Assembly: GCA_002424815.1 (NCBI GenBank)
Contig: DILB01000017.1
Span: 21,832 to 85,831, forward strand
Reading direction: 5' to 3'
Length of the DNA stretch: 64,000 bases
DNA from: Caryophanales bacterium UBA5603
Lineage (GTDB): Bacteria; Bacillota_I; Bacilli_A; Izemoplasmatales; Hujiaoplasmataceae
In this document: positions 17,216 to 26,930 of the stretch, one piece after another
Position numbering within the stretch: the first letter of the stretch is position 1
Layout: each line of letters starts with the position of its first letter
Notes under the pieces: model-generated
The model's database searches: none
What the model saw: only the letters and a program-made list of their open reading frames with translations
What the model was told of the DNA's origin: nothing
Program-made: the position numbers and the translations under genes

Positions 17216-18475
17216 TCAAAATGCAAATGTTTTCGCAAGCCGACAATATAGGATGGCACAAACCAATAAATCTGCTGCACCGCCAAAACTAATATTGGCT
17301 TCAATGCATCGTTTGGTCAATTGCATCAATGCTTCAGAATCAGAAACATCAATATTAAAAAACCAAGATTGTATTTTTTTTGCCATGTCATAAGAACCAG
17401 CTCGACGAATTAATACCGTATCTTCGGTCATTTTAATGGCTTCGATTAATACTTTTAGTAAGGTTAAATCATTAAAATCATTAAGCATTGGGATTAATTG
17501 TTGGACAGTTGGAAACCCGTTCATAGCTTCGCCTCTGGCCCCCATGGTTCGATATTTAAGATAGGCTTCGTATCCCGCTGTCGTTTTCGGTTCCTCAAAA
17601 TCTTTGATAAGATTTTTTGTCATCGTCGCAATCGTCGGAAACATGGTTTTGAGCGGAGCTTGATGGGTAATCACATAGGCAAAAGCTGAAGACATTAATC
17701 CTAAATTGAAAATCAATCCCTTATAAGCATTGATTCCCTTAGTAGCTTGAAACATTGCTGTTTCAGCTTCAAGACCAATGCTTCTTGCCTTTTGAAATAA
17801 TTGTTCTTCATGATGAGCCTGCCATCCATGCGCAAACATTTGTCCGAAATAAGGCAAAATGGCATCCTTTGCGGACAACATTGTATGATAATTCATGTCA
17901 AAATGCGAACCATTCGATATTGGTGTCACAAGTCCAAATTTCGGATCAAGATTTAGTTCATCCATAATAGCCGCATCTAAACAAGCTAATAACAGTTTTT
18001 GAGTATCCTCTAACGCGATTTGATCTATTTTCGCAAGCAATTCCTTCAACGGATGCGTTTGATTTCGACCACACGAAAAAGCATCATTATCACAAAGCAA
18101 ACAACGTCTTAAAGATTTGCGACGAATACTCCCTGATAAACCGCTATAAACATCGATGTCCACCAATCGTCCGTAAGGTTTTGTTTCTTCCCAAGAAACC
18201 ATTTGATTTTTCATTTGCTGAGGATTGCCATCTTTAAATACATAAACTAACGTTTCTCCATCAGATCCTTCATGTCGCCACTTATCGATGGGTTTTAATG
18301 CATCCAGCAAAGGTTGATAGTAACTTAAAATCAAATGCGTATAAAACAAATTTTTATGGATTCCAGGAATATTTGCTTTACAAGTTATAACCCAAAGACC
18401 TTGATCTAAATAAGGTTTTATCATAGTTTGTCGATATTCTCTGTCGTTTAAAATATCATGGCTTTGTTCGGACAT
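17216..18475 (-). CDS. citXG: CitX-CitG fusion: holo-ACP synthase and triphosphoribosyl-dephospho-CoA synthase
   Basis: The protein has 419 residues. The N-terminal part (about 1-150) is CitX: GRLVDIDV and RRCLLCDNDAFSCGRNQTHP are its signatures. The C-terminal part (about 155-419) is CitG, with LVTPISNGSHFDMN, NAYKGLIFNLG, ARGEAMNGFP and SFGGAADLL. Together they make the 2'-(5''-triphosphoribosyl)-3'-dephospho-CoA prosthetic group and attach it to CitD. Such fusions are known from lactic acid bacteria. It is the last gene of the operon and overlaps citC by 20 bp; GGAGG lies within the citC end. Confidence 0.92.
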   Translation of the reverse strand: MSEQSHDILNDREYRQTMIKPYLDQGLWVITCKANIPGIHKNLFYTHLILSYYQPLLDALKPIDKWRHEGSDGETLVYVFKDGNPQQMKNQMVSWEETKPYGRLVDIDVYSGLSGSIRRKSLRRCLLCDNDAFSCGRNQTHPLKELLAKIDQIALEDTQKLLLACLDAAIMDELNLDPKFGLVTPISNGSHFDMNYHTMLSAKDAILPYFGQMFAHGWQAHHEEQLFQKARSIGLEAETAMFQATKGINAYKGLIFNLGLMSSAFAYVITHQAPLKTMFPTIATMTKNLIKDFEEPKTTAGYEAYLKYRTMGARGEAMNGFPTVQQLIPMLNDFNDLTLLKVLIEAIKMTEDTVLIRRAGSYDMAKKIQSWFFNIDVSDSEALMQLTKRCIEANISFGGAADLLVCAILYCRLAKTFAF

Positions 18476-19463
18476 TTTTTTCCTCCATGATGGCCTTTAA
18501 CAAAGGCCTGATTGAATGAGGTACGAAGCTTAAAGCTTCTTCAATTCGATGTTCGTACATGAATCGTCTAACAAGTGATGCGGAAATAACGACGCCATTT
18601 TGAGAAAACCTCGGGATTTCTTGAAGTTTTTCTCCTAAGGTATCTTTTAATATCTGATTATAAGCCACCATCACTGGTTCACTCTCAGTACCCACATGTC
18701 GCATTGAAAGATTCAAAAGTGGCATAAAATATTTTTTAAAAATCAAAGCATCGAGTTTTGCATGTTCATATTCGCGTTCATCAAGTGCCTTTAAAAAGTA
18801 ACTTGGAAAGGTCGATTTAGAAACAATATAATTCGTTGAAGGTAACACCAACACGTTGTTTAACGGTTTTAAAGCTAAATAGACCAAACTAAAGCGTTCT
18901 TTATAAGTAAAAGTCGATTCGTCGGTTTCAACGACAAAGACAATCAAAAAATCATGTTTTGCCGCACTCGCTTCAATGAGTTGATAATGCCCTAACGTCA
19001 TGGGATTACAATTGACCACAATCGTGCCGAGATCATTATCTTTGATTTTGATGCCAAAGGTGTTTTCAATTCTTTTTTGATAACCCAAAATCACATCTTC
19101 AATCTTATCAACGCCGCCTTCCATGAAGGCAACTTTACCGCTATCAGCCAACAAGCGGAAACCCATCGAAGTAAACAAATCAACATAAATCGATTTTGTG
19201 AATACATGATAAGAATATAAATTCCGATTTGATAAAATGGCGATGGCATGGCTAAGCAATTCGCCTGCAATGTTCATACCGCGATAATGAACATCAATCG
19301 CCAGCCCTTTGATGATGTGACCATCGAGCGATAACGTGGCAATAATTTTTTCATCCTCTTCAATAAAGTAAGCATCATCATGAAAGTCAAATCCAAGATC
19401 ATTGCTTAAAAGAAATAAACGAATCTGTTCTTTTTCTTCTGCCAACAGAGCTTGTTTAATCAT
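18456..19463 (-). CDS. citC: [Citrate (pro-3S)-lyase] ligase
   Basis: The protein has 335 residues. An N-terminal GNAT-like domain (about 1-115) includes LSLDGHIIKGLAIDVHYRGM. It is followed by a nucleotidyltransferase domain with NPMTLGHYQLIE (an HxGH-type motif) and the C-terminal ISASLVRRFM. The enzyme acetylates the thiol of the CitD prosthetic group with acetate and ATP, converting inactive to active lyase. RBS AAGGGAGG lies 6 bases before the ATG. It sits between citF and citXG, the usual company. Confidence 0.92.
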   Translation of the reverse strand: MIKQALLAEEKEQIRLFLLSNDLGFDFHDDAYFIEEDEKIIATLSLDGHIIKGLAIDVHYRGMNIAGELLSHAIAILSNRNLYSYHVFTKSIYVDLFTSMGFRLLADSGKVAFMEGGVDKIEDVILGYQKRIENTFGIKIKDNDLGTIVVNCNPMTLGHYQLIEASAAKHDFLIVFVVETDESTFTYKERFSLVYLALKPLNNVLVLPSTNYIVSKSTFPSYFLKALDEREYEHAKLDALIFKKYFMPLLNLSMRHVGTESEPVMVAYNQILKDTLGEKLQEIPRFSQNGVVISASLVRRFMYEHRIEEALSFVPHSIRPLLKAIMEEKNVRTKP

Positions 19464-19479
19464 GAGAAACCTCCCTTAA

Positions 19480-20988
19480 TTACATTTTTTTATATAACAC
19501 ATCAATGATGGAACCATCGCGGTAACGAACGTAACCGATGATTGTTTTTTCATGCGAAAGTGTTTTTGGTACACCCGCAATCTGATAAGATAGTTGCATC
19601 AAATCTTCAATTTTAACGATTTGAATGCCCTTTTGTTTCAATTGATTCATCAAGTCAATTCTTATCGGATTGACTGCGATTCCGCGTTCAGTAACTAAGA
19701 TATCGATATCAGATCCAGGCGTTGTCAAGGTCGTCACATGTTCCTTGATAATCGGTAATCGGGCTTTTAACAAATTGGTTACGACCACCGTCACTTTCGC
19801 TCCATGGGCGGTATCCGCATGCCCGCCTGAGCCGCCAATGATTTCACCTAACGAATCGGTGGTCACATTGACATTAAAATTGAGGTCAATCTCTGTGGCT
19901 CCTAAAACCACAAAATCCAATTGATCAACAATAGGACTAGGTTCAAAAGGATTACCATATTCAGAAGCGGAAATCGCCACATGGCGGCGATTCTCGCGAT
20001 AAGACTTCGCAGCTCTCAAATCAAAACATTGAACATCATACAAGGTTTCTACCAATCCTTGTTCATGCATTAAAACATATTGTCCGGTGATTCCGCCCGA
20101 GGCAAAACGCGCGCGAATGTTTTGACGAATCATTAAATCTTTCACATATTCTACGACGGCTAATGAGATGCCTCCTGCACCTGTTTGCATCGAGAATCCT
20201 TCTTTGATCAGTCCGAGTTTATCTAAAACCATCACAGTATCTCTGGCAATCTTACGACCGACAGGGTCGCGAGTAACCTTTGTCGTCCCCGAAACAATTC
20301 CTTCAGAATCGCCGATTTTATCAACCATCACCACATAATCAACATAACGATGATTAAGTTCAGCTTCTTCAATATGATCCATTTGATAATCTGAGATTAA
20401 CACAACTTTTTTTGCATAATGAAGATCCGGAATGGCATATCCGAGGGTTCCGCAAGCAGAGGGTCCAAAGCGTCCAGTGCCATTACCGGCTTTATCAACA
20501 GCGGGTGATGCGATAAAAGCCACATCAATCATTAAATCTCCTGATTCAATCGCTCTCGCTCTTCCACCGTGGGTATCCATGATAAATGGTTTTTTCAATA
20601 GTCCCATCGATATCGCTTTAGCCACCGGTCCATTGGCATAATTCGCAATGATGCCGCTCACGTTTCCTTCTTTGATTAAATCGACTAATGAAGCATGATT
20701 TGGAAATAAAGAAGAGGCCGCAAAAGTCATATCTTTTAATCCACGTCGATGAACTTCTTCACCGATTAAACCTATGACTTTATCGCCATTGCGAAGATGA
20801 TGATGAAATGAAAAAGTCATCCCGTCATGAAGATTTAATGCATCAAATACTTCACTGACTGAATGCAAAAAAACGACGGATTGGGATTGTTCTTTCTCTG
20901 ATATCAATCGACGTTGTTTTTGTTTATATGCATCACTACTAACAAACGGCTTAAAATCGGGTGGAAGATAATCAGATAATTTACTCAT
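19480..20988 (-). CDS. citF: Citrate/citramalate lyase alpha subunit (CoA-transferase)
   Basis: The protein has 502 residues, the usual size for CitF. Typical stretches are GMTFSFHHHLRNGD, VSGIIANYANGPVA, MQTGAGGISLAV and EIIGGSGGHADTAHGAKV. The subunit exchanges the acetyl group on the ACP for the substrate (citrate or citramalate). The ATG at 20988 is preceded by GGGAGAG at 7 bases and overlaps the end of citE by 8 bp; a GTG one codon earlier is possible. With glutamate mutase and methylaspartase upstream in the same operon, the physiological substrate is probably (S)-citramalate, an inference from context. Confidence 0.93.
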   Translation of the reverse strand: MSKLSDYLPPDFKPFVSSDAYKQKQRRLISEKEQSQSVVFLHSVSEVFDALNLHDGMTFSFHHHLRNGDKVIGLIGEEVHRRGLKDMTFAASSLFPNHASLVDLIKEGNVSGIIANYANGPVAKAISMGLLKKPFIMDTHGGRARAIESGDLMIDVAFIASPAVDKAGNGTGRFGPSACGTLGYAIPDLHYAKKVVLISDYQMDHIEEAELNHRYVDYVVMVDKIGDSEGIVSGTTKVTRDPVGRKIARDTVMVLDKLGLIKEGFSMQTGAGGISLAVVEYVKDLMIRQNIRARFASGGITGQYVLMHEQGLVETLYDVQCFDLRAAKSYRENRRHVAISASEYGNPFEPSPIVDQLDFVVLGATEIDLNFNVNVTTDSLGEIIGGSGGHADTAHGAKVTVVVTNLLKARLPIIKEHVTTLTTPGSDIDILVTERGIAVNPIRIDLMNQLKQKGIQIVKIEDLMQLSYQIAGVPKTLSHEKTIIGYVRYRDGSIIDVLYKKM

Positions 20989-21856
20989 CACTTATCTCTC
21001 CCAACATATGATAATGTTTAGCTTTCTCCAAGAGTTTCTTGGCTCGGTCAACGACGGGTTTATCAATCATCTTCCCATCAAGACTAAAAACGCCGAGATG
21101 TTTCAATTGCGCTTCTGTATCCGCAATCACAATTCTTCTTGCCCATCTTATTTGTGCCTCAGTCGGTGAAAAAATCTGATTAATGGTTTCAACTTGATTG
21201 GGATGAATGGCCGTTTTGGCATTCATTCCAAGTTTTTGCGCGTGAATCGTATCGGCTTTTAAACCGGCTTCATCATCGACATCAGTAAAAGGTGTATCGA
21301 TAGCATCTAAACCGAATGCTTTGCATGCATATGCCATTTTTGCGCGTGGATATTCAATTTCAATGCCAACTTTCGTTCGTTCGATTTCCATATCACTCGT
21401 TAAATCTTCAGCACCCAATAACATTCCACTAATTCTCGGTAATTGTGCCATCGCCTCGATTTCAAGGACTGATTTAGCCGTTTCGATAATAGGGATAATT
21501 CTTGTTTTATTTTTCATTCTTTTAGCTGCTTCAAAAGTTTCTAAAAGTTTTGTCAAAGCTTTGATATCTTCTGTATGCGCTTTTGGTAAAACGATTCCTT
21601 TGATGCAATCAGATAAAATACTACTAAGGTCTTCTGCCCCTAAGGAGGATGTGAGCGCATTGATACGGACATAAATGTCATAGGGTTGTTTTGTCAAGGT
21701 TTCGAAAAAATGCTTTAGTAACTGTCTCGCCGCATCCTTTTCCGATACTGATACTGCATCTTCTAAATCAAAAATAACCGCATCAGCATGAAAGATGTCG
21801 GCATTTTGTAACATGGCAGGGTTATTTCCGGGCACAAATAAAAAACATCTATTCAT
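20981..21856 (-). CDS. citE: Citrate/citramalate lyase beta subunit
   Basis: The protein has 291 residues with the HpcH/HpaI-type TIM-barrel fold of CitE. The N-terminal RCFLFVPGNNPAM, metal-site DAVIFDLEDAV, MLLGAEDLTSDM and KTAIHPNQVETIN are conserved. It cleaves citryl- or citramalyl-ACP, giving acetyl-ACP plus oxaloacetate or pyruvate. It overlaps citD upstream and citF downstream by 8 bp each, so translation is coupled. Context favours the citramalate reaction. Confidence 0.94.
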   Translation of the reverse strand: MNRCFLFVPGNNPAMLQNADIFHADAVIFDLEDAVSVSEKDAARQLLKHFFETLTKQPYDIYVRINALTSSLGAEDLSSILSDCIKGIVLPKAHTEDIKALTKLLETFEAAKRMKNKTRIIPIIETAKSVLEIEAMAQLPRISGMLLGAEDLTSDMEIERTKVGIEIEYPRAKMAYACKAFGLDAIDTPFTDVDDEAGLKADTIHAQKLGMNAKTAIHPNQVETINQIFSPTEAQIRWARRIVIADTEAQLKHLGVFSLDGKMIDKPVVDRAKKLLEKAKHYHMLGEISDE

Positions 21857-22109
21857 GACGAACCTCCATTCGATGGATTGCGGTCAAAAGTCTTGCCTTG
21901 ATGGTGTAGTCAAGCGCGCCTTTATCAAGACACACCACATCAATCGCATTGATTCTTGCGGCATCGAGCGTCGATTGAATCACCTGAACAATCTGATCAT
22001 GATAAAAAGCATCGACAATCGATTGAACTTCGATGTTAATCACCGAACTTTCTTTAACTGTAATCAAAGCATCATTCGACTCTAAACTTCCCGCCATACC
22101 AATTTTCAT
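21849..22109 (-). CDS. citD: Citrate/citramalate lyase acyl carrier subunit
   Basis: The protein has 86 residues. The N-terminus MAGSLESND aligns with the prosthetic-group site of CitD (AGTLESxD), which makes Ser11 the probable attachment point of the phosphoribosyl-dephospho-CoA arm. The C-terminal half is less conserved. It begins 4 bp after the stop of the methylaspartase gene, and AAAGGATGA precedes the ATG. It acts with CitE and CitF as one enzyme. Confidence 0.9.
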   Translation of the reverse strand: MKIGMAGSLESNDALITVKESSVINIEVQSIVDAFYHDQIVQVIQSTLDAARINAIDVVCLDKGALDYTIKARLLTAIHRMEVRHE

Positions 22110-22113
22110 AAAA

Positions 22114-23364
22114 TCATCCTTTATTTCGTGAATTAGCTAAAGCAATCACACGGTTCATTGCGTTTTTCACAACCATAAAACCATCATCCACAGACATCCC
22201 TGGTTTTGCTAAACATTGATCCGCTTTACAAGCAATCGCAATTTGGGTCGTTGTTTCTGCACTGATGTTCGTTTCATTGCATGTGCCACCGCAATACGAG
22301 CCGATTTTCTTCGAATTACAGTATATGATGGCTTCTGCCACATTGTTGATTCCACCTAAATCTGGGGTTTTAATTTGTAACATATGCCCCGCTTTAGCAT
22401 CAGCGAAATCTTTGATATCTTCTAAAGTATTACACCATTCGTCTGCGACTATTTCTAAATGACTGTTCGCTTCATCCATCCGTTTGGTCAATTCTTTTAA
22501 TGCAAGCAACGTGCCTTCGCGGTCACCGGTATCGATGGGACCTTCAATGCGAATCCGGAAAGGATGCGCCATTTTTTCTAATTTTAAGAGATAATTTGTA
22601 ATTTCATCATAATTGTTTTTAAAAGCAATCCCAATGGTTCCATAAACATCAATATGAAAAACGGGCGAATAATTGGGGTTGACTCGGTATTTCAAAATTC
22701 GGTCTCTCAACCATGCAACATAGGCTTCTAATAATTCGCCTTTTTCTCCAAGTTTTGTTTTCACATTGTTAATTAAGGCGTGCGGTAAAACATCAGCGCC
22801 TTTCATAATCATCTTATCGACGTTGGTATAGCGTTCATCACCCGATTGTGTAAAAATAGGAATTGCTTGGTAATAATCATCCGCAATGCCATATTCCGTT
22901 CGAATGACTTCAGCCATCGTCAATTTACGATAATTCGCTACGGTCGACAAAAATGCTTGCGTTAAACCGTATCGAATCGCTGTATGAAGTTTCTTCCCAT
23001 TTAAAACAAGATGGTCATATTTCTCAGCTAATCGTCTAAAGGAGTCCACGGTTTCATTCAATAATAACGGAATGACTTGTTCTTGCATAAAAGGAATAAA
23101 TTCTGCGGCTAAAAATAATGGGTCACGTCCGCCTGTTCCAGAATATTGCACAGCCGCGCAATCACCATAGCCAACCGTTCCATCTTCTAAGATGATTTGA
23201 ACGCTTATAGCCTCACCACTTTGTCGAACTTGTTTAAAGCCTTCCGTATGCGTTTCACCTAAATAGAAAAAACCATCATGTTCCGCACCGGCTTTGATTG
23301 CTTTTTGATCATCAAAATAAAACCCTGTAAAAGAAGGTGTTAAAATCACATTTTTAATTCGCAT
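22114..23364 (-). CDS. mal: Methylaspartate ammonia-lyase
   Basis: The protein has 416 residues, matching the family (about 413). It is an enolase-superfamily enzyme that removes ammonia from (2S,3S)-3-methylaspartate to give mesaconate. Metal ligands are visible in HIDVYGTIG (Asp), IEGPIDTG (Glu) and VADEWCNT (Asp). The catalytic base Lys is in QIKTPDLGG, and GGTCNETN matches the substrate loop. QSGDERYTNVDKMI carries part of the active site, though the His often given as the second catalytic residue was not pinned down. The ATG at 23364 follows GAGGG and lies 1 base after the glmE stop. Confidence 0.95.
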   Translation of the reverse strand: MRIKNVILTPSFTGFYFDDQKAIKAGAEHDGFFYLGETHTEGFKQVRQSGEAISVQIILEDGTVGYGDCAAVQYSGTGGRDPLFLAAEFIPFMQEQVIPLLLNETVDSFRRLAEKYDHLVLNGKKLHTAIRYGLTQAFLSTVANYRKLTMAEVIRTEYGIADDYYQAIPIFTQSGDERYTNVDKMIMKGADVLPHALINNVKTKLGEKGELLEAYVAWLRDRILKYRVNPNYSPVFHIDVYGTIGIAFKNNYDEITNYLLKLEKMAHPFRIRIEGPIDTGDREGTLLALKELTKRMDEANSHLEIVADEWCNTLEDIKDFADAKAGHMLQIKTPDLGGINNVAEAIIYCNSKKIGSYCGGTCNETNISAETTTQIAIACKADQCLAKPGMSVDDGFMVVKNAMNRVIALANSRNKG

Positions 23365-23365
23365 A

Positions 23366-24835
23366 TTATCCCTCGTTAATGATTTTTTTCCCGCGGCCAA
23401 TCAAATGTCCGGAAGAAACTGCGTTGACATCGTCAATCGTCAGTTGGAAAGAAATGGGGCGCTTTTCAAACTCAGCGCGTTCCATGATTTTTGCCCGGTG
23501 ATGGGCTTTGATAACTTCAGGCAACCCTAAATTTCCAAATTCAAGGATTCGAATGAATCCATCGTTATCTCGGGCTGGTAATACTTTGCCAGCATTGAAT
23601 TTAGAAGGTGCAAACGGAACATCTAAAACACCTTGTTCGAATGCTTTCACAACACCTTGGGCTAAATCGCCATCACCTAAAGTTAAGATGGCTTCCATCA
23701 AAGCATCGACTTCACTTTCAATTTGCGCCATCTCCATGGACAGTTCTTTTGATTCGGGATACTTCTGATCGCGGAGCAATGTGACCACAAATTTCGATGT
23801 TTTAACACCAATCCCATTCGCTTCCGCTGTGGGAATACCGATGGATTCATGCGGTGATTTCGTAATCATTTTCGTTGCTTTTGATAAGGCGGCAACGGTT
23901 GAAGAAAGGGCAATCAACCCTGTAGCCTCTGCTTCATCTGCAGGAAAACCACCCATCCATTGATGGAAAACTGTGGTGATGACCATGTTTTTATATCCAA
24001 AGCGTTCGAGGTAACTCTCGGTTTGTTTTTGTAATGTCCGTATCGCTGCGACATCTTGTAAAACATTACCACCCATTCCATATCCGACTGTGATATTCTT
24101 AACCCCTTGTTCAGCGGCCAGCAATGCTTCAATAATTTGGACGGTGTTGGAAATGCAAGGTGGCACAAGTGTTCCTGTCAAAGGACCAAAAGGCTCACGA
24201 TTGATGCTGATGCCATGATCTTCATAATAGCCAACGAGACGATCGACATACTGCCAATTACGAATCGTAGTTTCTAAAGAAACACTTTTTGCATAAGGGA
24301 TGTTATAAGAGATTCCGCCACCTTCATTCGAAGTCCACCCGGAAGCATGAATGATTTCAGAAAGTAAACGTGCATCAGGCGTTCCATGACGTGCTTGTAT
24401 CGGCACGCTCACCGCTTCAAAAACAGCTTTACAACCAGCAACACCATGGTTCACCGCAGGGAAACCATTCAGCATGGCGCGATGAGCGACTTGACTTTCT
24501 TTTATCCCTGATTCAGCCTCTTGATAGCGATTTTGTCGAGTATATGAATCAATCGTCGAAGGCACAAAATCGGCTCCCGCAGCGATTAAGCTTTGCATCA
24601 GCCGAATATGTTCCGTTAAAACTGGTACACCTGCACGGGGTTGCACTAAGGTTAATCCCGAATGCTTTGCTTTTGCAAGTTTTAAGGCAAAGTTTTTCTC
24701 TTCTGGAATGGCTTTTAAATAAGCGATGGAACGTTCAAAATCAAGGTCTGGATCACTTCCTGTAATCCATGCGGTTAATACTTTTTCACGTTCTGCGAAA
24801 AATTCCGCTTCGGTAAGTTTCTTATTTTTTAACAT
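23366..24835 (-). CDS. glmE: Glutamate mutase epsilon subunit
   Basis: The protein has 489 residues, close to the usual 483-485. This TIM-barrel subunit holds glutamate and, with GlmS and adenosylcobalamin, rearranges L-glutamate to (2S,3S)-3-methylaspartate. Conserved stretches include [49 protein letters not shown] and [14 protein letters not shown]. The start at 24835 follows GAGAGG. It lies between glmL and mal in the classic glmS-glmL-glmE-mal order of clostridia. Confidence 0.95.
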   Translation of the reverse strand: MLKNKKLTEAEFFAEREKVLTAWITGSDPDLDFERSIAYLKAIPEEKNFALKLAKAKHSGLTLVQPRAGVPVLTEHIRLMQSLIAAGADFVPSTIDSYTRQNRYQEAESGIKESQVAHRAMLNGFPAVNHGVAGCKAVFEAVSVPIQARHGTPDARLLSEIIHASGWTSNEGGGISYNIPYAKSVSLETTIRNWQYVDRLVGYYEDHGISINREPFGPLTGTLVPPCISNTVQIIEALLAAEQGVKNITVGYGMGGNVLQDVAAIRTLQKQTESYLERFGYKNMVITTVFHQWMGGFPADEAEATGLIALSSTVAALSKATKMITKSPHESIGIPTAEANGIGVKTSKFVVTLLRDQKYPESKELSMEMAQIESEVDALMEAILTLGDGDLAQGVVKAFEQGVLDVPFAPSKFNAGKVLPARDNDGFIRILEFGNLGLPEVIKAHHRAKIMERAEFEKRPISFQLTIDDVNAVSSGHLIGRGKKIINEG

Positions 24836-24854
24836 AAGGTTGTCCTCTCGTGTG

Positions 24855-26237
24855 CTAAACTTTCTTCAAGTGTTGTTTCATAATTTTAAGGGCTAAGAGT
24901 GGGTCGTACTCACTTAAAAGTCCCATGGCGTAAAGCGAATAGGTTTCATCAATGTAAAACTTCGGTCGTCTTGGCCTGAGTTCAAAATCATTGCGAAAAA
25001 TGTTGGTGGCTTTTGCCAAGATTTGCTTTGGATCTTTAGCTTTAATGATGACGCCACCCGTACCGATAACCGCTTCAATATCGGTTAAATCTTTGCCAGT
25101 TTGATGATGGACCATTCCCATCGGTGTATATATTTCTTCCATTTTTCCAGCATGACGACTCATTGCTTTATAAACGCACATCTCCGCGAGTAAACGGTCG
25201 ACATCCTCTTCTAATTGATTGGATGGAAGCATGCCAACATGGAGATTGCGCTGATTGATTTCTTGTTCGATATCGATGCCTTTTTCAAGGTTGATCATCG
25301 TGATTTCTTCTTTTGTTAAAGCTTTTAAAATGCCGGTTGCGGAATAACGCATGCCTAAATCGCCTTCGACGGTCCGTTTAGCATAGGGTTCTTCAAGGCC
25401 TGTTAAGATGACGTCGCCCCGTTTTGATGGTTCGCTGATTGAATAAAGATCGGTGGTTGCGCCGCCGACATCTAAAACGACGATTTCACCAATACCTTCT
25501 TCATAAAGATATCCTTTAGCTAATAATTCACAGGCTCGTAAAACCGCTTCAGGGGTTGGAAGGACCACTTTTTCAATTTCTTGTTCGATTTTTTTAATTC
25601 CTTTTGCTTCAATAATCTTTTTCAAAAAAAGTTCTCTAATTTTTTCACGAGCTTGTTTAATATTTAATTGATTGATTTTTGGCATGACATTTTCAACGAT
25701 ATATCCGTCTAAATGATACTCATCAAAGATTTTAAGAATTTCATCTTGCGCAGATTTATTACCACCAAAAACGATGGGAACGTTTATATGTCCTTCGCCA
25801 AGCATTTTTGCATTATAGATGACACATTCACTATTACCGCCATCTGATCCGCCGGCGAGTAAAACAATATCAATGTTTTTGGATTTTATTTTCTCAACTT
25901 CAGAAGTGTTGAGGTGATGAGAAAAAACTAATTCAACTTTTGCGCCTGCCCCTAAGCATACCCGTTTAGCAGCCTCAACAGTGAGTTCTTCAACTAACCC
26001 AATCGCAGCCATTTTTAAACCGCCCGCAGCGGATGAACAAGCAACGACATGGTCAAAAACCATCGGTTTTCCGATGGTCTTGTGTAATTCAGACAGGGCG
26101 TTTTTATAACCGACCGTAATATCTGTATCGACTGTGGTAAAATGATTGGCTGTGGCGATGATATCGCCAATTTCACTATCGACTGCAGTTAACTTAGTGA
26201 AGGTTGAACCAAAATCGATTAAAAGGTATCTTGCCAT
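24855..26237 (-). CDS. glmL: Glutamate mutase reactivating ATPase (MutL/GlmL)
   Basis: The protein has about 460 residues. It is an ASKHA-type ATPase, with [16 protein letters not shown] (phosphate 1), [15 protein letters not shown] (phosphate 2) and an adenosine-side motif near [10 protein letters not shown]. It is the MutL/GlmL protein thought to reactivate or protect the cobalamin enzyme. The ATG at 26237 lies 1 base after the glmS stop. A GTG three codons earlier overlaps glmS and is a less likely start. It sits in the conserved position between glmS and glmE. Confidence 0.9.
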   Translation of the reverse strand: MARYLLIDFGSTFTKLTAVDSEIGDIIATANHFTTVDTDITVGYKNALSELHKTIGKPMVFDHVVACSSAAGGLKMAAIGLVEELTVEAAKRVCLGAGAKVELVFSHHLNTSEVEKIKSKNIDIVLLAGGSDGGNSECVIYNAKMLGEGHINVPIVFGGNKSAQDEILKIFDEYHLDGYIVENVMPKINQLNIKQAREKIRELFLKKIIEAKGIKKIEQEIEKVVLPTPEAVLRACELLAKGYLYEEGIGEIVVLDVGGATTDLYSISEPSKRGDVILTGLEEPYAKRTVEGDLGMRYSATGILKALTKEEITMINLEKGIDIEQEINQRNLHVGMLPSNQLEEDVDRLLAEMCVYKAMSRHAGKMEEIYTPMGMVHHQTGKDLTDIEAVIGTGGVIIKAKDPKQILAKATNIFRNDFELRPRRPKFYIDETYSLYAMGLLSEYDPLLALKIMKQHLKKV

Positions 26238-26238
26238 T

Positions 26239-26643
26239 CTACTCACCCAAATCGTTTTTGATATCTTTTAGTGCCTCATCGATTGAGATGCCGGGAGGAT
26301 AGACGCGGTTGAAACCCATTTTGAGGAAGCGTTGCTTGACTTCAGTAAAATCTTGTTTGCCTACCACAATATTACCGCCGACATAAAGCCAGATATCTCC
26401 GATGCCAGATTCAATACATTTTTGGCGCATGCCACGACAATCAATTTCTCCGTGGCCGTAAAGACTTGAAACGAGAATCAATTCCGCATCGGCTTCGATG
26501 GCGGCGTTGATAAAATCTTCCTGTGAAGAAAGGACGCCGATGTTAATCACGTTATAACCGGCGTTGGTCAGGGTGTAGTCGATGATCTTGTTGCCAACCG
26601 CATGGACATCGGCTCCGATGACCCCTATGACAATTGATTTCAA
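26239..26643 (-). CDS. glmS: Glutamate mutase sigma subunit (cobalamin-binding)
   Basis: The protein has 134 residues when started at the TTG at 26643; known GlmS is 137. The B12-binding motif DxHxxG is DVHAVG at about residues 11-16, followed by [12 protein letters not shown] and [15 protein letters not shown], nearly as in clostridial GlmS. AAGGAG lies 8 bases before the TTG. The open frame extends to 26769, but that region contains the promoter (26687-26715), so it cannot be translated from this transcript. It is the first gene of the glm-mal-cit operon. Confidence 0.93.
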   Translation of the reverse strand: MKSIVIGVIGADVHAVGNKIIDYTLTNAGYNVINIGVLSSQEDFINAAIEADAELILVSSLYGHGEIDCRGMRQKCIESGIGDIWLYVGGNIVVGKQDFTEVKQRFLKMGFNRVYPPGISIDEALKDIKNDLGE

Positions 26644-26662
26644 AATGATATTCTCCTTGAAC

Positions 26663-26677
26663 TTGAAAGCGTTTTTA
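26663..26677 (+). promoter_or_regulatory. cre-like site in the glm operon leader
   Basis: TTGAAAGCGTTTTTA fits the CcpA consensus WTGNAANCGNWNNCW at all defined positions except one (T for C). It lies at about +3 to +17 from the predicted glmS transcription start, a position where CcpA usually represses. Confidence 0.5.
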
Positions 26678-26686
26678 TCCGTATAG

Positions 26687-26715
26687 ATTATACCATAGAG
26701 CTCGATGAGTTTCAA
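26687..26715 (-). promoter_or_regulatory. Sigma-A promoter of the glmS-glmL-glmE-mal-citDEFC-citXG operon
   Basis: On the minus strand TTGAAA (26710-26715) and TATAAT (26687-26692) are exactly 17 bases apart. The start would be near 26680, leaving a leader of about 37 bases, too short for a cobalamin riboswitch. Confidence 0.85.
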
Positions 26716-26778
26716 TTGTAGTTTTTCGAAAAATACGATATTATCCAATCTCATGAAAATATCGTGCAAGAGTTAAGC

Positions 26779-26812
26779 AAAAGCAATCAAAAACCTTTAA
26801 TTATTTGCTTTT
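26779..26812. repeat. Inverted repeat AAAAGCAA/TTGCTTTT upstream of the glm promoter
   Basis: Perfect 8-base arms are separated by 18 bases, about 65 bases upstream of the -35. Neither strand has the T-tract expected of a terminator, so an operator is possible. The A+T richness makes chance occurrence quite likely. Confidence 0.35.
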
Positions 26813-26840
26813 GATGTTATTAAACATCCTTTTTATAGAT

Positions 26841-26879
26841 AAAATCTTTGATTAATGAATAAATTCATTCAAAATCTTT
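26841..26879. repeat. Palindrome flanked by direct repeats upstream of the glm operon
   Basis: AATGAAT-AA-ATTCATT (26854-26869) is a perfect dyad. It is flanked by two copies of AAAATCTTT at 26841-26849 and 26871-26879. This symmetric layout is about 130-165 bases upstream of the glm -35 and could be an activator site, but it is A+T rich. Confidence 0.3.
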
Positions 26880-26904
26880 TTTGTTTTTTTTCTTAATAAA
26901 AAAT

Positions 26905-26924
26905 CGCCACCTAAACGGGTGGCG
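26905..26924 (-). terminator. Terminator of the mscS gene
   Basis: CGCCACC pairs with GGTGGCG around a 6-base loop, followed on the minus strand by ATTTTTT. It isolates the glm operon from the upstream mscS unit. Confidence 0.85.
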
Positions 26925-26930
26925 GTTTAA

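Noticed and set aside
26644..26930. Cobalamin riboswitch upstream of glmS
   Set aside because: The predicted leader is only about 37 bases and no B12-box-like conserved core was noticed in the upstream region.
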